A DNA stretch of 64,000 bases from Rheum nobile (Eukaryota; Streptophyta; Magnoliopsida; Caryophyllales; Polygonaceae). The stretch covers positions 434,001 through 498,000 of the forward strand of contig WOAB01000837.1 in NCBI GenBank assembly GCA_027886185.1, written 5' to 3'. The notes beneath the pieces were generated by a model. The model saw nothing but the letters and a program-made list of their open reading frames with translations. It was not told the origin of the DNA and searched no databases. Positions 10,742 through 21,011 of the stretch are shown here, one piece after another; the stretch's first letter is position 1; every line of letters starts with the position of its first letter. The position numbers and the translations under genes are program-made.

Positions 10742-11683
10742 ATGTCTTATATAGGTCCTCGATGGCTTCCGCGCCAACGGTTGCGTCTTGAGTACTTTGC
10801 CGGTTATGACGACTCCGAAGAGTTCTTGGAGTGGACTCGACATATGGCGCGCTACTTTAGCCAATGGGACTACAACAAATATGAGAAGTGCGACATCGCC
10901 ATTGATTGCTTCACCGGCTACGCTCTTGACTGGTGGTTCGATCTAGAGGATGATCGATGGGACCGTGGTTGGCTTCCTGTCGAAACTTGGGGAGAACTAG
11001 TGTATGAAATGACACGACACTTTGCCCCGAGAGTGGACGCACTAGCTCACGCAGACCACACATGTCATCGGTCCAGACCGCCTACTAGTGTCCTCGCATC
11101 AGCACTGGCGGTACCTCCAGCGCTCTTCTCTGAACCAGTGCCCCCTACAGCGCTCGCTCGTGCCCTGGTTTCCCCCGTAGTGCTCGTGCCAGCGCCTCCA
11201 GCGCCCACTGCCCCAGTTCCCAGCCCATCACCCGCTTCGGCTCCTGCGGCACTCACTCTCGCACCACCGCCTTCAGCGCAAGCCGCCCCGAAGCCTAGCA
11301 AGGCGCTCACACCAGTACCTCCAGTAGTGCCATCCCTTGTTGCCCCGGTGCTCGCTCCGGCATGGGAGCCGTGCACGATGATCATTTCGGTGCCCAACGC
11401 AGTACCCGATCCAGTGCCCACACCTAGTGAGTCGATATTCTTGGTTCCATATGCGGTCCTGACGCCGATTATGCACCGTGATTGTGCCACCATTGTTGTT
11501 GATCACATGTTTTCCCTGGCCCTCACACGCTCGAAGCGAGGACGCTTCAAATCTAAGGGAGGGAGAATGATGCAATCCTACACATCCAACATCGGGTCTA
11601 CTACGCGCCCTGCAAGGCCGCGACCGTGGCGGCCCCCTTGGCCTCCCAACGCCTTTCTACTTATAGTATTTCTGTTATTTTGA
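10742..11683 (+). CDS. Gag-like protein of element E, 313 aa
   Basis: An intact ORF starting MSYIGPRW. Residues about 16-100 form a retrotransposon gag-type domain: YFAGYDDSEEFLEWTRHM, FTGYALDWWFDLEDDRW and WGELVYEMTRHFAPR follow the pattern of chromovirus capsid proteins. The next ~140 residues are a Pro/Ala/Val-rich repetitive tail without zinc knuckles. The frame runs about 115 bp into the right LTR before stopping at 11683, so the last ~38 residues are LTR-encoded. It is the only protein of the element and may package its RNA into particles supplied with enzymes by a partner. The open frame on the opposite strand (11065-11493) is a shadow of the GC-rich Pro/Ala tail. Confidence 0.75.
   Translation: MSYIGPRWLPRQRLRLEYFAGYDDSEEFLEWTRHMARYFSQWDYNKYEKCDIAIDCFTGYALDWWFDLEDDRWDRGWLPVETWGELVYEMTRHFAPRVDALAHADHTCHRSRPPTSVLASALAVPPALFSEPVPPTALARALVSPVVLVPAPPAPTAPVPSPSPASAPAALTLAPPPSAQAAPKPSKALTPVPPVVPSLVAPVLAPAWEPCTMIISVPNAVPDPVPTPSESIFLVPYAVLTPIMHRDCATIVVDHMFSLALTRSKRGRFKSKGGRMMQSYTSNIGSTTRPARPRPWRPPWPPNAFLLIVFLLF
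11555..11567 (+). other. Polypurine tract of E
   Basis: AAGGGAGGGAGAA immediately precedes the right LTR (TGATGCAATCC) and is the expected second-strand primer. Confidence 0.8.
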
Positions 11684-12051
11684 GATGCTTTCTATTATTA
11701 TACATTACTATGTTTGTTTTGCTAAGTTTAGTATTTACTATTTCGGGCGTGTGCTCCACTTATGTTAGTGGGCTAGCCCAATAAGCGTCTCGGTCCATCC
11801 GAGATGTCGTAGCTCTAATTAAAACCAACTTTGGCTTCATTTGTAACCACGTCTAAATTAATGGTTAAATTGTCAAGTTGAGAGAAACTCCTTCTTTAAC
11901 CATCCGGGCGTCACCAAACCGGTTACTTGTTCGTCAATCAAGGCATCACTTTGGCTGCCATCAAGAGTTCGAGAGATCCGTTCGAGTCAAGTCGAAAGCT
12001 TTCCTGATCTAGATCCGTGCGCGAGACGAGTCGACCCCTCGATTCGTATCA
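11568..12051 (+). repeat. Right LTR of E
   Basis: TGATGCAATCC to CGTATCA, 484 bp, followed by the GCCAG target duplication. This is the complete form of the E LTR. Confidence 0.85.
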
Positions 12052-12066
12052 GCCAGCCTCAGGCCA

Positions 12067-15000
12067 GTGGGTTTACACGACCCGCGCCACCGTCGAATTT
12101 TTGCCAAGTCTGGTCGGGCTAGAATGGAGGCAACTCAGGCAGGTTCTACTCAATGCTCAGGTCAGGGCAAGAACCCGATCCAATGTTACAATTATGGCAC
12201 GCCGGGGCAAAAGAGCAATGAGTGTCCGAAGGATAAGAGGACGTGTTTTGCCTGCGGAAAGGAGGGGCACTTGCAGACATTTTGTCCGCAAAGGAGACAG
12301 AAGGGAGCTGAGTCACAGCAAGGGTCTGTTAGTCACAACAACCGACCCCGATTCAAGCCGATGGAGACTCCTAGCCCTTCGACGCAGACAACTGCCCAAA
12401 ACAAGGGGAAAGCCCCAACTGCTTCTGGAGGTCAGGGTCAGCGACTTTACGAGATGTGTGAGGCTGACGAACCGAATGCTCCGATTGCTCAAGGTACTCT
12501 ATACCTCCATTCTGCTTCTGTGTGTATATTGTTTGATTTGGGTGCCACTCATTCTTTCATTTCGGAGAACTGTGTGAGTAAACTAGGCTTAGTATGCAAT
12601 GAGACTTGCGAGCCTTTTGTGGTGAATCTTCCAAATAGTGAACAGTTGGTAGGAACTGAGCGTCTGTCAGAATTTCCGATTACTATTCAAGGTCGGAAGT
12701 TCGAAGCAGATTTGATCTGTATAGCCAAGGCTCCATACAACATTATTCTCGGGATGGATTGGCTGATGCGTCATGGGGCGGTAATCGATTTTAGCTCAAG
12801 GATTGTGACAGTTTTATTTAGGGGCCAGTTTGTATGCAAGTTCAAGGGTCGTAATGACGCTGATAACGGGAAGCTCATCAATGTGATGGCCGCGTGTAAG
12901 CTACTTCGACAAGGTTGTGTCGGGTACCTGTGCTATCCGAACAAGCCCAAGAGGGATGAGACTTCAGTTCTTGATATTCATGTTATATGTGAGTATTCGG
13001 ATGTCTTTCCGGAAGAGATTCCCGGTTTACCCCCTAATCGTGAAGTGGAGTTCACTATTGATCTCGAGCCTGGTACCGCGATGATTTCTAAAGCACTGTA
13101 CCGGATGGATCCAGCGGAGATGCAAGAGTTGAAGAAGCAACTCGAGGACCTTCTTGAGAAGGGGTATATAACGCCGAGTGCATCGCCTTGGGGCACGCCG
13201 GTCTTGTTTGTCAAGAAGAAGGACAGATCATTCAGATTGTGTATCGACTACCGAGAGTTGAACAAAGTCACGATCAAGAATAAGTATATGTTGCCTAGGA
13301 TATATGATCTGTTGGATCAACTGCAAGGAGCAAAAGTCTTTTCCAAGATCGATCTGAGATCTGGTTACCATCAGCTCAGGATTCGTGAGGAAGATATTCC
13401 GAGGACTGCATTCCGGACGAGGTATGGGCACTACGAGTTCGTAGTCATGCCATTTGGGCTTACTAATGCTCCGACAGTCTTCATGGATCTGATGCATAGA
13501 TATTTCCACCAATATTTGGATAAGTTCGTGGTGGTCTTCATCAACGATATCCTGATCTATTCCCCGAGCGAGGAGGCTCACGAGGAGCATCTTCGAATCA
13601 CTCTGTCAGTCCTTAGACAAAATCAGATGTATGCAAAGTTGTCTAAATATGACTTATGGATCAAGGAAGTGGCTTTCTTAGGCCATGTGATCAATGAGGA
13701 TGGGGTTATGGTTGACCCCCAGAAGATTGAAGCGGTAGCCAACTGGAAGCGACCTCAGAATGTGAAGGAGGTGCGCAGTTTCTTGGGACTTGCAGGATAT
13801 TACAAACGGTCCATGGAGGGATTTTCTAATATCGCTCTACCAATGACCGGGTTACTCCGCAAGGTCCATAAGAAGTTTATATGGGACGACAAGTGCGAGG
13901 CAAGTTTTCAGAAGTTGAAAGAGTGTCTGACGTCCGCACCAGTTTTGGCGCTACCAGAAGGAACTGATGGTTATGTGGTCTATAGTGACGCTTCAAAGCA
14001 TGGGTTAGGGTGCGTGTTGATGCAAAAGGGAAAGGTTATTGTGTATGCATCTCGGCAGTTGAAGACCTGTGAAGCAAACTATCCGACGCATGATCTAGAG
14101 TTAGCGGTTGTGGTTTTCACGTTGAAGATTTGGAGGCACTACCTCTATGGTGTTAGGTGCCAGGTCTTTACCGACCATAAGAGTCTCAAGTATGTGTTCA
14201 CTCAGAAGGAGTTGAATATGAGACAACGTCGCTGGTTGGAGCTACTCAAAGACTATGACATTGAGTTGTTGTATCATCCGGGCAAGGCGAACGTAGTGGC
14301 CGATGCATTGAGCCGGAAGACGCCACACGACACCGTAGTAGCTCTACTCACTGCTCAGACCAAACTGAATCAAGGATTGTGCGAGATTGACGTCTTGTAC
14401 GATCAGCATCGAGGATGCCTGAGTATGTTGGAGATTCAGGCTACGCTACTAGATCAGATCAAGGAGAAACAGATTGATGATGTGATCTTGGTCAAGATAA
14501 GCAGTGAAGTGATGGACGGGAAAGCTCCCGGATTCGTGATTCAAGATGATGGATCACTCGGGTTTCAGGACCGGATTTGTGTGCCTGACGTGGATGGCCT
14601 TCGTCAGTTGGTGATGAAGGAGGCCCATTCGTTAGCTTACTCTGTACATCTAGGATCCGATAAAATGTACAAAGACCTCAGGAAGAAATTCTGGTGGCCC
14701 AATATGAAGTGGGACGTGGCAGAATTTGTGGCGAGATGCTTGACTTGTCAGAAGGTCAAGATAGAACACCGTAGACCAGGTGGTGAATTGCTACCTCTCC
14801 CAGTGCCAGAGTGGAAGTGGGAGGATATTGCTATGGACTTCATCACGGGGTTGCCGAAGACTCAGAGTCAAAAGGATGCTATATGGGTAATCATTGTCAG
14901 GCTCACGAAGAGTGCTCATTTTGTGGCTATCAAGTCAACATGGGGAACCCATAAGCTATCAGAAGTTTTCCTACACGAGATTGTCCGTTTGCATGGTACG

Positions 15001-15695
15001 CCAAAAACCATTGTATCGGATCGTGACGGCCGATTCATGTCGAGATTCTGGAAGGAACTCCACAAGGCCATGGGAACTGAGTTGAGGTTTAGTACTGCGT
15101 TTCATCCTCAGACGGATGAACGGTTTGAGAGGACCATCCAGACACTGAAAGATATGCTAAGAGCTTGCGTACTAGATCGTCCGACAAGCTGGGAGAACAG
15201 CTTAAGTCTGATTGAATTCACGTACAACAATAGCTGGCATGCTACCATTAAGATGGCTCCATTCGAGGCATTGTACGGTCGGAAGTGCAGATCTCCAATT
15301 TGTTGGGATGAGAATGCCGACAAGGTTCTGCTTAGACCGGAGTTAGTCGAAAGGACTGCCTCGGACATTGCTTTGATCAGACAGAGGATGTTGACAGCTC
15401 AGAGTCAACAGAAGTCTTACACAGATCTGAAACGCAGGAATGTCGAGTTTGAGGTTGGTGATAAGGTGTTTGTCAGAGTGTCGCCATCCAAGGATGTGTT
15501 CAGGTTCGGCAAGTGTGGGAAGCTTAACCCTCGCTACGTGAGACCGTTTGAGATCCTTGACAGAATGGGGACTCTAGCGTATCGTTTAGCATTTCCGCCA
15601 TCGACGCAGCCAGTGCATAACGTGTTTCACGTGTCTTTACTGAGAAAGTATGTGCCAGATGTGTCTCATGTGCTGAGTTACGAAGACATCGAGAT
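12067..15695 (+). pseudogene. pol of element A: zinc knuckles, protease, RT, RNase H, first integrase copy
   Basis: One open frame. The first zinc knuckle is damaged (CYNYGTPGQKSNEC: a Cys and a His replaced), the second is intact (CFACGKEGHLQTFC, from 12244). The protease motif reads DLGATHSF at 12535, where D-S/T-G-A is expected. RT has PWGTPVLFVKKKD, DLRSGYHQ and MPFGLTNAP, but the catalytic box reads FINDIL: the first Asp is Asn (codon AAC at 13543). RNase H follows (YSDASKHGLGCVL, TDHKSLKY, DALSR). Integrase copy 1 has the H-H-C-C finger (ending CLTCQ) and all three DDE residues (AMDF, VSDRDGRF, ERTIQ). The frame is lost at the duplication junction near 15695 and stops at 15762. The protein would have copied and integrated the RNA; as read here RT should be inactive. 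The listed start at 12067 is GTG; no true start is expected because gag-pol was continuous. Confidence 0.88.
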
Positions 15696-16843
15696 GATGG
15701 ATCACTCGGGTTTCAGGACCGGATTTGTGGGCCTGACGTGGATTGCCTTCGTTAGTTGGTGATGAAGGAGGCCCATTCGTCAGCTTACTCTGTACATCCA
15801 GGATCCAGTAAAATGTACAAAGACCTCAGGAAGAAATTCTGGTGGCCCAATATGAAGTGGGACGTGGAAGAATTTGTGGCAAAATTCTTGACTTGTCAGA
15901 AGGTCAAGATAGAACACTGTAGACCAGGTGGCGAATTGCTACCTCTCCTAGTGCCAGAGTGGAAGTGGGAGGATAATGCTATGGACTTCGTCACGGGGTT
16001 GCCGAAGACTCAGAGTCAGAAGGATGCTATATGGGTAATCATTGACAGGCTCACGAAGAGCGCTCATTTCGTGGCTATCAAGTCAACATGGGGAACCCAG
16101 AAGCTATCAGAAGTTTTCCTACACGAGATTGTACGTTTGCATGGTACGCCAAAAACCATTGTATCGGATCATGATGGCCGATTCATGTCGATATTCTGGA
16201 AGGAACTCCACAAGGCCATGGGAACTGAGTTGAGGTTTAGTACTGTGTTTCATCCTCAGACGGATGGACAGTCTAAGAGGACCATCCAGACACTAGAAGA
16301 TATGCTAAGAGCTTGCGTACTAGATCGTCCGACCAGTTGGGAGAACAGCTTAAGTCTGATTGAATTCACGTACAACAATAGCTGACATGCTACCATTAAG
16401 ATGGCTCGATTCGAGGAATTGTACGGTCGGAAGTGCAGATCTCCAATTTGTTGGGATGAGAATGCCGACAAGGTTCTGCTCGGACCGGATTTAGTCGAAA
16501 GGACTGCCTCAGACATTGCTTTGATCAGACAGAAGAGGTTGACAGCTCAGAGTCGACAGAAGTCTTATGCAGATCTGAAACGCAGGAATGTCGAGTTTGA
16601 GGTTGGTGATAAGGTGTTTGTCAGAGTGTCGCCATCCAAGGGTGTGTTCAGGTTCGGCAAGCATGGGAAGCTTAACCCTGGCTACGTGGGACCGTTTGAG
16701 ATCCTTGACAGAGTGGGGACTCTAGCGTATCGTTTAGCATTGCCGCCATCGGCGCATCCAGTGCATAACGTGTTTCACGTGTCTTTACTGAGAAAGTATA
16801 TGCCAGATGTGTCTCATGTGCTGAGTTACGAAGACATCGAGAT
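14548..16843 (+). repeat. 1148-bp tandem duplication of the integrase region
   Basis: 14548-15695 is repeated as 15696-16843 with a few percent differences. The junction reads ATCGAGAT joined to GATGG; both donor sites share AGAT, so the event looks microhomology-driven. The unit length is not a multiple of three, so copy 2 is out of frame with copy 1. Confidence 0.85.
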
Positions 16844-17033
16844 TTAGGCAAATGGTACCTATGAGGAGATACCTGTGCGTATTCTCGAACGCCGCGAGAA
16901 ACACTTGCGGAACAAGGTGGTACCATTAGTACGAATTCTCTGGTCCAAGTCTGGATCTGAAGAGGTTACTTGGGAAACCTGGGAGACAGAGTATAATATG
17001 CAAGGACGTTTTCCCGAGCAGTTTTTGGCCTAG
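15756..17033 (+). pseudogene. Second integrase copy with chromodomain-like C-terminus (element A)
   Basis: Same integrase as copy 1, in the next frame. Defects: the zinc finger has FLTC instead of CLTC, the catalytic Glu is Lys (SKRTIQ, where copy 1 has ERTIQ), TGA at 16384 replaces TGG, and TAG at 16845 interrupts the tail. Beyond that TAG the frame continues with IPVRILERREKHLRNK, then VVPLVRILW and EEVTWETWETEY, to a natural stop at 17031. This tail resembles the chromodomain-type end of Tekay integrases. Copy 1 keeps the catalytic triad but lacks this tail, so neither copy is a complete integrase. Confidence 0.85.
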
Positions 17034-17140
17034 TTTCGGGGTCGAAACCTTTTTAAGGGGGCGGTGATGTAATATCCCTCATTTTCGAGCTGTTTTCGGT
17101 CAAGTTTCGGGGTCAAAACTTTTTTGTAAGGAGACAGTGA
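17034..17140 (+). other. Duplicated polypurine tract / LTR-start unit of A
   Basis: Two tandem units of about 71-73 bp, each with GTTTCGGGGTC, a purine run and an LTR-like start. The first is AAGGGGGCGGTGA then TGTAATATCCC at 17068. The second is AAGGAGACAGTGA then TGTAATACCCC, the real LTR start at 17141. The first unit looks like a remnant of an LTR boundary. Confidence 0.65.
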
Positions 17141-18697
17141 TGTAATACCCCTCAATTTCAGTAAGGGTATTTGGGTATTCGGAATTTCTGTAATTTCTAT
17201 GATCTCTGTAGTAATCCTTTTGAACGTTATAATATACATTTGGGTATTTTTGGGTCTTAGAATATTTTTTAAAAAAGGATTAAAAATACATTCTAGCAAA
17301 AGACCCCGAATAAAACCACGACCAGAGGTCACAGACGCGTTTGCGGCATTTCCGCGACCGCGAAAGAATTTCCGCGATCTCGGAAAAGGCTGTTCATCGT
17401 CTTCATGTCCTTCGCGCATTTCGCCGATTCGATTTTCCCACGAGTTTGTAACGCCGCCGTTGAGGGAGCTTGAACCGATTCGTCTGGTCGGCGTTATACT
17501 CCTTCCCACCCTATAAAAGGAGGTCGAGGCCTCGGAGAATATCCATCCACAGCCAAGAATCAACTATTTTCCTCTCGTTTTCTTCGTCGCCGGAGTTTTG
17601 CCCTCGCCAGAGTTGTTTGTCAGAGCTTCTAGTGGTTGTTGTGGTGCCTTGGAAGCTTGGATTGGTAGTAAACCTCGTTCGAAGCCAATGAGGTTGTCTT
17701 CGAGTCGTCGGTGAGCTTCGAATCGATTTAGAATCGCGTCGGAAGGAGGGATCCGCGATCGCGGGTATGAACTCCGCGACCGCGGAAGCTGCCCAGAATT
17801 CCGCGACCGCGAAAGTCAAAACCGCGACCGTGGCTTGCCCTGGCAAATGCGATCGTGGCTTGGACAGCCACGGTCACGACTCAGGCTTTCGTTCCTTTCG
17901 ATTCTTATCGTTTTCATTCCTTTCTTTTCGTCTGTATTGTGTCTAACCTAGGGTTTCGTCGTTGTTTCCTCATTGTCGTAGGAATCCGTAATCTGATTCC
18001 AGTTTCCAGATCCCGAAACCCGTTATTGTCAAGCCAACTAGATTAAGGCAAGTGGCGGTTCGCTCTTGCTTATCATTCCATATTTCCGTTAGTTATCAAT
18101 TATTTTTTATTGTTAATTAAATTGGAACGAAGTATTGTTTTCGTTTGGGAACAGATTTTATAAAATGATGTGAATAAAATGTGACACTTTAATAGGTTGT
18201 ATATATTGCTAGAAACAACGCTATTATACTTGTTGATTACCGTGATGGTATTGTTGTGTGATTTTAACTGTGTAGTTAGAACGAGTATTCGTAGGAACCC
18301 TATGTACCTTGCGAGGTCTAGTCGTTTCTTTATAGCTGGTATTAGGAAGATTTTTTCCCTAATACTATCTGGTCATGACTGTACCCTTACTCAAGGTAGG
18401 TGCACACATCTGGTGCCGACAATCGGGATTACTTCCCCAGATATCTCTCGTGATGAGATGATATACCTTAAAAGCTTTAACGTAATTGTGCGTTTTGTAA
18501 TTAAATAAGATAAGTGCGGTTATGCACATAATTAATGAACCTTCGGGCGAGAAGTACAACTTGGAACCCGCCCGGACTTCGGTTAGAGTAAATCCTCTTT
18601 CCAATCTGGATTCGCATTGCGCGGTGAGGTTGGTCGTGGACCCAAATGATCAAGTCGTTTTAAACGCTTGTGTGAAACTATAACGTTCCCAAACACT
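17141..18697 (+). repeat. 3' LTR of element A, left part
   Basis: Matches the 5' LTR up to AAACACT (5' LTR position 6506), where element J begins. Contains a TATA box at 17512-17519 and GC-rich palindrome units at 17349-17390 and 17752-17860. Confidence 0.88.
17512..17519 (+). promoter_or_regulatory. TATA box of the A 3' LTR
   Basis: TATAAAAG, at the position equivalent to 5312-5319. Confidence 0.55.
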
Positions 18698-18740
18698 CCG
18701 GTACTCTTTCTGTTGTGCTTTCTCGCTCCTTTTTCCCACC

Positions 18741-18997
18741 ATGGAAGCCTTCGTAGGCAACATGAGGAGCCAGAGGCACAGGCGCTACTACGAGACGTTC
18801 AGTGCGCGAAAGTTCGTCCAGACGAAGTTCTTCGATCGGCCGACGCTGCAACGACTCGGTTTGGAGGACTGCACACAGCAGTTGCTGAGCCACGGAGGGC
18901 TTGGCAACTTCATTGACCTTGCCGCCCCGTCCTCGCATGAGCTGACCCTGGAGTTTCTGGCCACGCTGGAGCGCCACGACGACGGGATCACGTTCAA
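18741..18997 (+). pseudogene. J third ORF, 5' exon-like half (split by K)
   Basis: Starts MEAFVGNMRSQRHRRYY. The segment with KFVQTKFFDRPTLQRLGLED and QLLSHGGLGNFIDLAAPSSH aligns by eye with the start of K's ORF3 (TRFFDKDTLAELGLLEL, LGLGGFLDKSAPTYPD). Its frame is cut at the TTCAA target site of K and continues in the same phase at 30141. The family is what databases usually label a putative plant transposon protein or Athila ORF; its biochemical role is unknown to me. Confidence 0.75.
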
Positions 18998-20324
18998 TGA
19001 CGAGGCCGGAAACCGGTGTCGTTTTCCTGTCAAAATAATCTCAATTCACCTACTAAAGAGTATAGCAAGTAAGTCAAGGTCGATCCCACAGGGAGTCGGT
19101 TATCTGTACGCAATTATGTATGATCAACAAGTAACGGGGGGTTTTGTCTAGAATAATCGTAACGTAAACAAACATGCAATTAATGACAAGAGATGAAATA
19201 TGATGAGAGAAAGTATTCCACCAGACAAATATCCACACCACAATGCAATCGGTTGATCACTGAAAACTATCTTTCCAAGTTCTTTTACTATCTTATCATT
19301 GTTCCCACCCTGATCGTGAATACTATCGATTCTCACAGTTGTCGATAGACTTATTACTATGCCAATGATAAAGCACAACTGATTCTCACAGTTGTCAGCG
19401 TACTTTAACACCAACACAACAATAGCAATACACACAAGGATATAGGACACATGCAAGTAGAAAGACGTACAAGTACTCACTCCCCTACTTAACATGCAAT
19501 TGACTCTCACACACAAATATACGCTCGAAACCCCTATACACACAAACGTGTTTGCCACTAGATATGCACTCGGAACCCCTATATGCAATCCTAGCAATAT
19601 GATAAATGCCGACAGACCTAGTTAGCAACTCTAGGTAAACCAACATAAATCAATAATCAATTCAATCGAGAGAATCAATCCAACTTAATAAGATATAGAA
19701 CAAGGAAATAGAAATCTCACAACCAATTCATTGTAGTGCTTCAATCGTCTAGCGAAACAAGAATGTTTAGCTATCCATTACTTGAAAAACCTAGAAATTA
19801 TATTAAGGAAGAAGAACGTAACTATCTGCGCTCTTCAAAACTAACGAAAAGACCTTATATAGGTTTCTCGAAGTTGACCTAATAACCGAAATAAGGAAAT
19901 AATATAAAACTAAAACATAAAGTATAAAATATCAAAATAGGAAATAACAGCACACGTCAGCCACGCGGTCTTCATTCCACCGCGAAGCGGTAATGCTCCA
20001 CCGCAATGCGGTGGCTTCTTCTGGCGCGAGGCGCTTCTCCTAAGGATCTTCACCGCGGGGCGGTGACAGTGCCGCGGGGCGATGCGGGCAACTTCTTCAT
20101 CCTTCATCTGCTCCAACGTACTACCAAGCGAGGTAGTTTTCTCCCTTAGCTCTGAGCAGATCTTCTTCAACATCTCCAACTTCCTTCATTAGGCTACAAA
20201 ACCTCCAAGTCTGTACAACTCCAACTCTTCTCCTAAGTAACAGACTTAGCCTAATTCTCCACTTAAACTCCATCTAATATGTGTCAAAAGTCACTAGTTA
20301 AGGTGCACTAAATTGCACCTATCA
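18998..20324 (-). repeat. 3' LTR of K
   Basis: 1327 bp, equal to 28810-30135 apart from one extra base near 19064. GC-rich palindromes lie at 19978-20078. Small open frames inside (19148-19597, 19910-20179) recur unchanged in the other LTR and are not thought to be genes. Confidence 0.92.
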
Positions 20325-20339
20325 AATATCCCCACACTT
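20325..20339 (-). other. Polypurine tract of K
   Basis: On the minus strand AAGTGTGGGGATATT directly precedes the 3' LTR start TGATAGG. Confidence 0.75.
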
Positions 20340-21011
20340 AGACCTTTACTCGTCCCGAGTAAATTAGCTCCATCATACTCCAATCCAGCAAAATCAAGGT
20401 CTCAGGAAGTGTGACAATATAAGACACTAATAACCACAACAACTCAACAACCAACACTCCAAACAACCAAAACGAATGATGCGAGAGAACTCTAATCCTA
20501 GCTCCAGTCCAACTCCTTATCGCTCCAAAGTGGCCTACCCGATAATCCTTCTATGTCGCCCTTCTTATGACGCCTCGCCAATAGGTAAGAGAAATCCTAA
20601 ACTCACTCTTTTTTCTTTTTCACTCATCTTGCCAAGGCGCCCTTTCGGGTTTTCACCAAGCCACTCATTTCATTTTACTGGAAGTCTCACATATACTCAC
20701 ATCACTCCAGTTCACTCTTGCCCTGGTCTATTACCAGTCGGACTACCTGCTTGTTTCCTGAGCCGTCCTTTCGGGTTTTCGACTCATCCCAGAATTTTTG
20801 ATTGCCTTTTCAACATTTTATGGTTTTTTTTTCTTTTTTTTTTTAGAAATAAATGCAAGTACGAAAATGCATGAATTAAAAACTGTACACTAGCTAAGAT
20901 AGACAGTGAGTCTAAATCCCTCCCCACACTTGAATGACACATTGTCCTCAATGTAAAAAGAAGACAAAGCAAATAGGGAAGAGAGAAACACACTCACTGG
21001 GAACGGGGATA
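20340..21011 (-). other. K 3' non-coding region with second PPT-like block
   Basis: No gene. On the minus strand ACATTGAGGACAATGTG followed by AAGTGTGGGGAG lies at 20917-20954. The region also holds CCTTTCGGG/CCCGAAAGG words (20638, 20768) shared with the same place in J. Confidence 0.6.

Larger units (their letters stand above)
9729..12051 (+). mobile_element. Non-autonomous gag-only LTR element E (TR-GAG type)
   Basis: Inserted in A's gag with a perfect 5-bp target duplication GCCAG (9724-9728 and 12052-12056). Both terminal repeats start TGATGCAATCCTACAC; the right one ends CGTATCA. Between them is a single gag-like ORF and no protease, RT, RNase H or integrase. A polypurine tract (11555-11567) precedes the right LTR. 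The size (2323 bp) and gag-only content match the class known as terminal-repeat retrotransposons with GAG domain. It must have relied on enzymes from another element. The left LTR is rearranged into a hairpin. Confidence 0.85.

Noticed and set aside
11065..11493. Minus-strand Gly/Ala/Thr-rich ORF
   Set aside because: Shadow of the Pro/Ala-rich tail of E's gag on the other strand.
19148..20179. 149- and 89-codon ORFs in the K LTR (also at 28959-29990)
   Set aside because: Identical because the LTRs are identical; no family resemblance, and the frames oppose or overlap promoter sequence.
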